NCBI RefSeq assembly: GCF_009389715.1
Contig: NC_052394.1
Coordinates: 21,020,899-21,084,898 of the forward strand
Source: Phoenix dactylifera
Lineage: Eukaryota > Streptophyta > Magnoliopsida > Arecales > Arecaceae
Direction: 5' to 3'
DNA: 64,000 nucleotides
Under the pieces are notes generated by a model. The model was not told the DNA's origin, did no database searches, and saw only the letters and a list, made by a program, of their open reading frames with translations. The position numbers were made by a program, and so were the translations under genes. This document shows positions 61,375 to 64,000 of this stretch, piece after piece (within the stretch, counting starts at the first letter, position 1; every line of letters starts with the position of its first letter).

Positions 61375-64000
61375 AACCAGAGGTCTTGTTTGTTTGCTGT
61401 TGAAAGCTGATCCTCTCCAAAGTGTGAACCATTTTTTTTCATCATTATTTTGGGAGGAATTTAGTTAGGTCGCCGCCCTTGATTGGCTTACCCTGTAATT
61501 AGTTCTTCAGCTTGCACGATAAGCATTTGTGTTGCTGTGTTTGCATGTGAAGATGCCGCTATCTGACACGCTGATGCTGTATCTGCTGTGTTGTGCAATG
61601 TTGGGTTTGTTGTAATTTTCAGAAGCACGCTATTGGTTTTAATAGCCATTGTTCATTTATATGAATGTCGCTCAAATTGTGAACTGATTTGCTGCAAGCA
61701 GATGGTTTTGTGGGATAACCAAACAGGAGTTGTTGTGGCATGCCTCTTTCATTAACATAGTAGTAGTTTGATTCACAAAAATAACATTTAAATGTCTCTC
61801 ATGAGATGTAACTGATGTCATGCTAATGAAAGGGCCATGCGCCTTCAGCTGTCCTATTAGACTGTCAGTTCTGATGGGGTTATCTTCCTATGCGGAGGTC
61901 TCTGCGAGGCTGAAATTGTGCTAATGTTTGTAATTGTAGTGCAATCTAGTACTTTGCAGACACATTGGAGTAGTTGGAGCTGCTGGTTGCTTTAATCTGT
62001 TCGATCACCTTCCTTACGAAGGAAAATACTGGTAAGTTTAAGAGTACTTAGCAGTTGTTAGGGCCACTGTTTGGACGGACTGAGCTTTAATGGTAAGATT
62101 AGAATGAGCAATGCCTTTACTAGGGGCTGTCGATGTTTAGACTCGACATAGGTGTTGATATATGCTTCTACTTGATTTTATGGCTCTCATATGGAAGGTC
62201 AAATGTGGCTGGCGGAATGCTGCTATGCTGGAGATATTTTGAGTTGGTTAAGCATCGGATCCTAGTCATGCGAATTGGGAACACATGCCGGTACAGGAAA
62301 GTAAATTTTATGAGAACATTTGAAATAAGCAAGTGTTTCGAAAGCCGAGTGCAGGCTTGAGATTTTGAGAGTGGATGTTTTAATGTAACAGTAATAGATG
62401 ATGAAAGTGAGCTTCTTGAAGCTGATATTCGCTTGCAAAGATTCGGTATATTAGAGGTTTCCCATTTTAAACTACATTTCAATCATTTGGCTTGCATCCT
62501 TTTTCTTCCCATCCAAGTTTACACAACAATGCATATTATTTAATGTCGCGAAATGTAAATTTTGAGGAGCAACATAAGCATGAAGTTTCATTGAAACATA
62601 TTTTTTTTTTTTGAAGCATTTCTTGTTTCCAGGCAATGCTAAATCTACAATGTGAAAGACATCAAACTCTACAACAGACTCCAAAATTAAACTGTAACAA
62701 CATACACATAGGTGACTTAGGTGGAAAAGCCACACGGTATAGTTGGAGCTTCTTGAGGCCCCAGCCCAGGACGGCGTCCTTTGACCCCATCATGCATCCA
62801 AAAGGAACGGCACTCCCTGGTGTGATGTTTTTAGCCTTGTAAGCACTAGGAGGAGGTGAATGATATCTGAGTCATGATCTAGGTTCTCTTACCAAAAATG
62901 GCAAGTACCTTTTATGAGATGCCAAAGTGTTCACTTGGTGTCTCCAATGGTGCATTTGTGGGCCAGGAGGCAACGCTATTGCTAGGACAGCACGAAGGGG
63001 TAGTAAGTAGCTCGCTAGCTTCCGACACCAAGATCCCAAAAGCAAGATGGGAAGTGTGGCGATGCTTATCGCCACAAGATTCGAGCAACTCGCATGACAT
63101 CTAACCGGCTGTCTCGGTTCCCATTGATAGATCGATGTGGGGTCTTTCATGGGGTAGTGCATGATTGGATCGAGTTCCGTGTTTGATTTTTATCTAGGAT
63201 TTGTTGGCGGTAGCGAGAACTCAACTAAAGAGGCTTTTTAGAGCACTAAAAAGCCTTTTTTTTTTTTTTGTTGGGTAACAGAGCACTTACAGCCTTCAAA
63301 CCGACGGTAATGGGGATGGATGTGAGATTCATAAGACTGATGCCATGTATGTTCATAGACTGTATGTACCGGAGCTCAAATAATGACCTCGTTGGAATTC
63401 ATGAGCAAGACTTTCCTCGTTGGATAAGCTGTTTTCCTGGATATGGCAAAGTTGGACCGCTACAAGTTGAACAAACCAGAGGAACAGTAAAAGCCGAAGA
63501 CAAATTGCCTACGGGACTGTGTCCGCTGGCCGGCACTTGTCTCCTCTGCAATCCCTTTTTCCACTGTCATTCTAGAAAAAGATGATCGGCGAGCGTTAAC
63601 ACCCTCGAGGTCTATATAAAAAATATTATGAGAACTTTACAAAGTGGTATGTCTCCCTTCTATCCGGATAGGCAAGTAGGACTTAGCTCGTGATATATGG
63701 CAACCCCTTTTGGGCTGGACCCCAACCAAGCTTGCACATTCTTAGGGGATGCATGTAGCACTTCGACAAGGACAAATGTGTTTCAGCAACTCAAAAATAT
63801 GAGTCACCAAGCTATGTTGCTTAGGTTTTTCTTGGGAGAAGTCGAGTTGCTTTGTTGACTTCGCTATCGTTTATCTTTGACCCATTAGATCATGTCTGCT
63901 GATAAATTCGAACCTTTTGTTTCTAGGCGTGCATTTGTTTGTTCTCGTATATCAGTAAGCTGATAAGTATGAGACAAAGAATCTTGATGCTTGAAAATGA
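61375..64000. other. 3' UTR of the CPK gene and unrecognised downstream sequence
   Basis: The first few hundred bases are probable 3' UTR. From about 62700 to the window end the sequence is less AT-rich and has open frames of up to 105 codons on both strands, but no domain is recognised. A T-run lies at about 63258-63269, and a CTATATAAAA-like box at about 63613-63622 could be a TATA box. It may be an edge of a retrotransposon or an unknown gene cut by the window. Confidence 0.4.

Overview
The window is nuclear DNA of a flowering plant, most likely a monocot and possibly a palm. The signs are intron-containing genes with very GC-rich first exons, AT-rich introns of several kb, and many plant-type LINEs and MITEs. 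The monocot call rests on first-exon composition and on protein resemblance recalled from families. The palm call is only an impression.

Four complete protein-coding genes and one partial gene can be read, with exon joins that keep frame. (1) 1-140 (-) is a coding exon of an unrecognised gene. It probably belongs with an ATG-free, GC/CT-rich leader and TATA box at about 5643-6031. (2) 12292-19088 (-) is a selenoprotein T-like thioredoxin-fold protein with Cys in place of Sec (4 exons, 220 aa). (3) 23487-33149 (+) is a U-box/armadillo E3 ubiquitin ligase of the PUB43/44 type (5 exons, 1045 aa). (4) 41585-48159 (+) is an ER-type omega-3 fatty acid desaturase, FAD3 (8 exons, 407 aa, all three His boxes). 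(5) 49838-61299 (+) is a CPK13-like calcium-dependent protein kinase (7 exons, 546 aa, four EF hands, MGNCC acylation site). The genes are unrelated housekeeping, lipid and signalling genes. Nothing suggests an operon-like or metabolic cluster.

Mobile DNA fills the long introns and the intergenic space. The clearest cases are a 5'-truncated LINE with RNase H, poly(A) and a 17-bp target site duplication (2451-4955); a degraded LINE on the minus strand (about 9735-10990); a LINE RNase H tail with poly(A) (about 19498-20006); a Mutator-like TIR element (6306-7428); hAT-type MITEs with 8-bp duplications (44595-45001 and 57597-58145) and a likely relative of the second (about 13822-14250); a Tourist-like MITE (30809-31079); a second long-TIR MITE (8592-8986); and a tRNA-derived SINE (about 37561-37938). 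Several local tandem duplications also occur: 59 bp, about 169 bp, 229 bp, and a copy of the last CPK coding segment placed just past the stop codon.

I found no convincing new biological system, CRISPR array, rRNA or canonical tRNA gene. The most interesting observations are the transposon architecture and the duplication at the CPK13 3' end.
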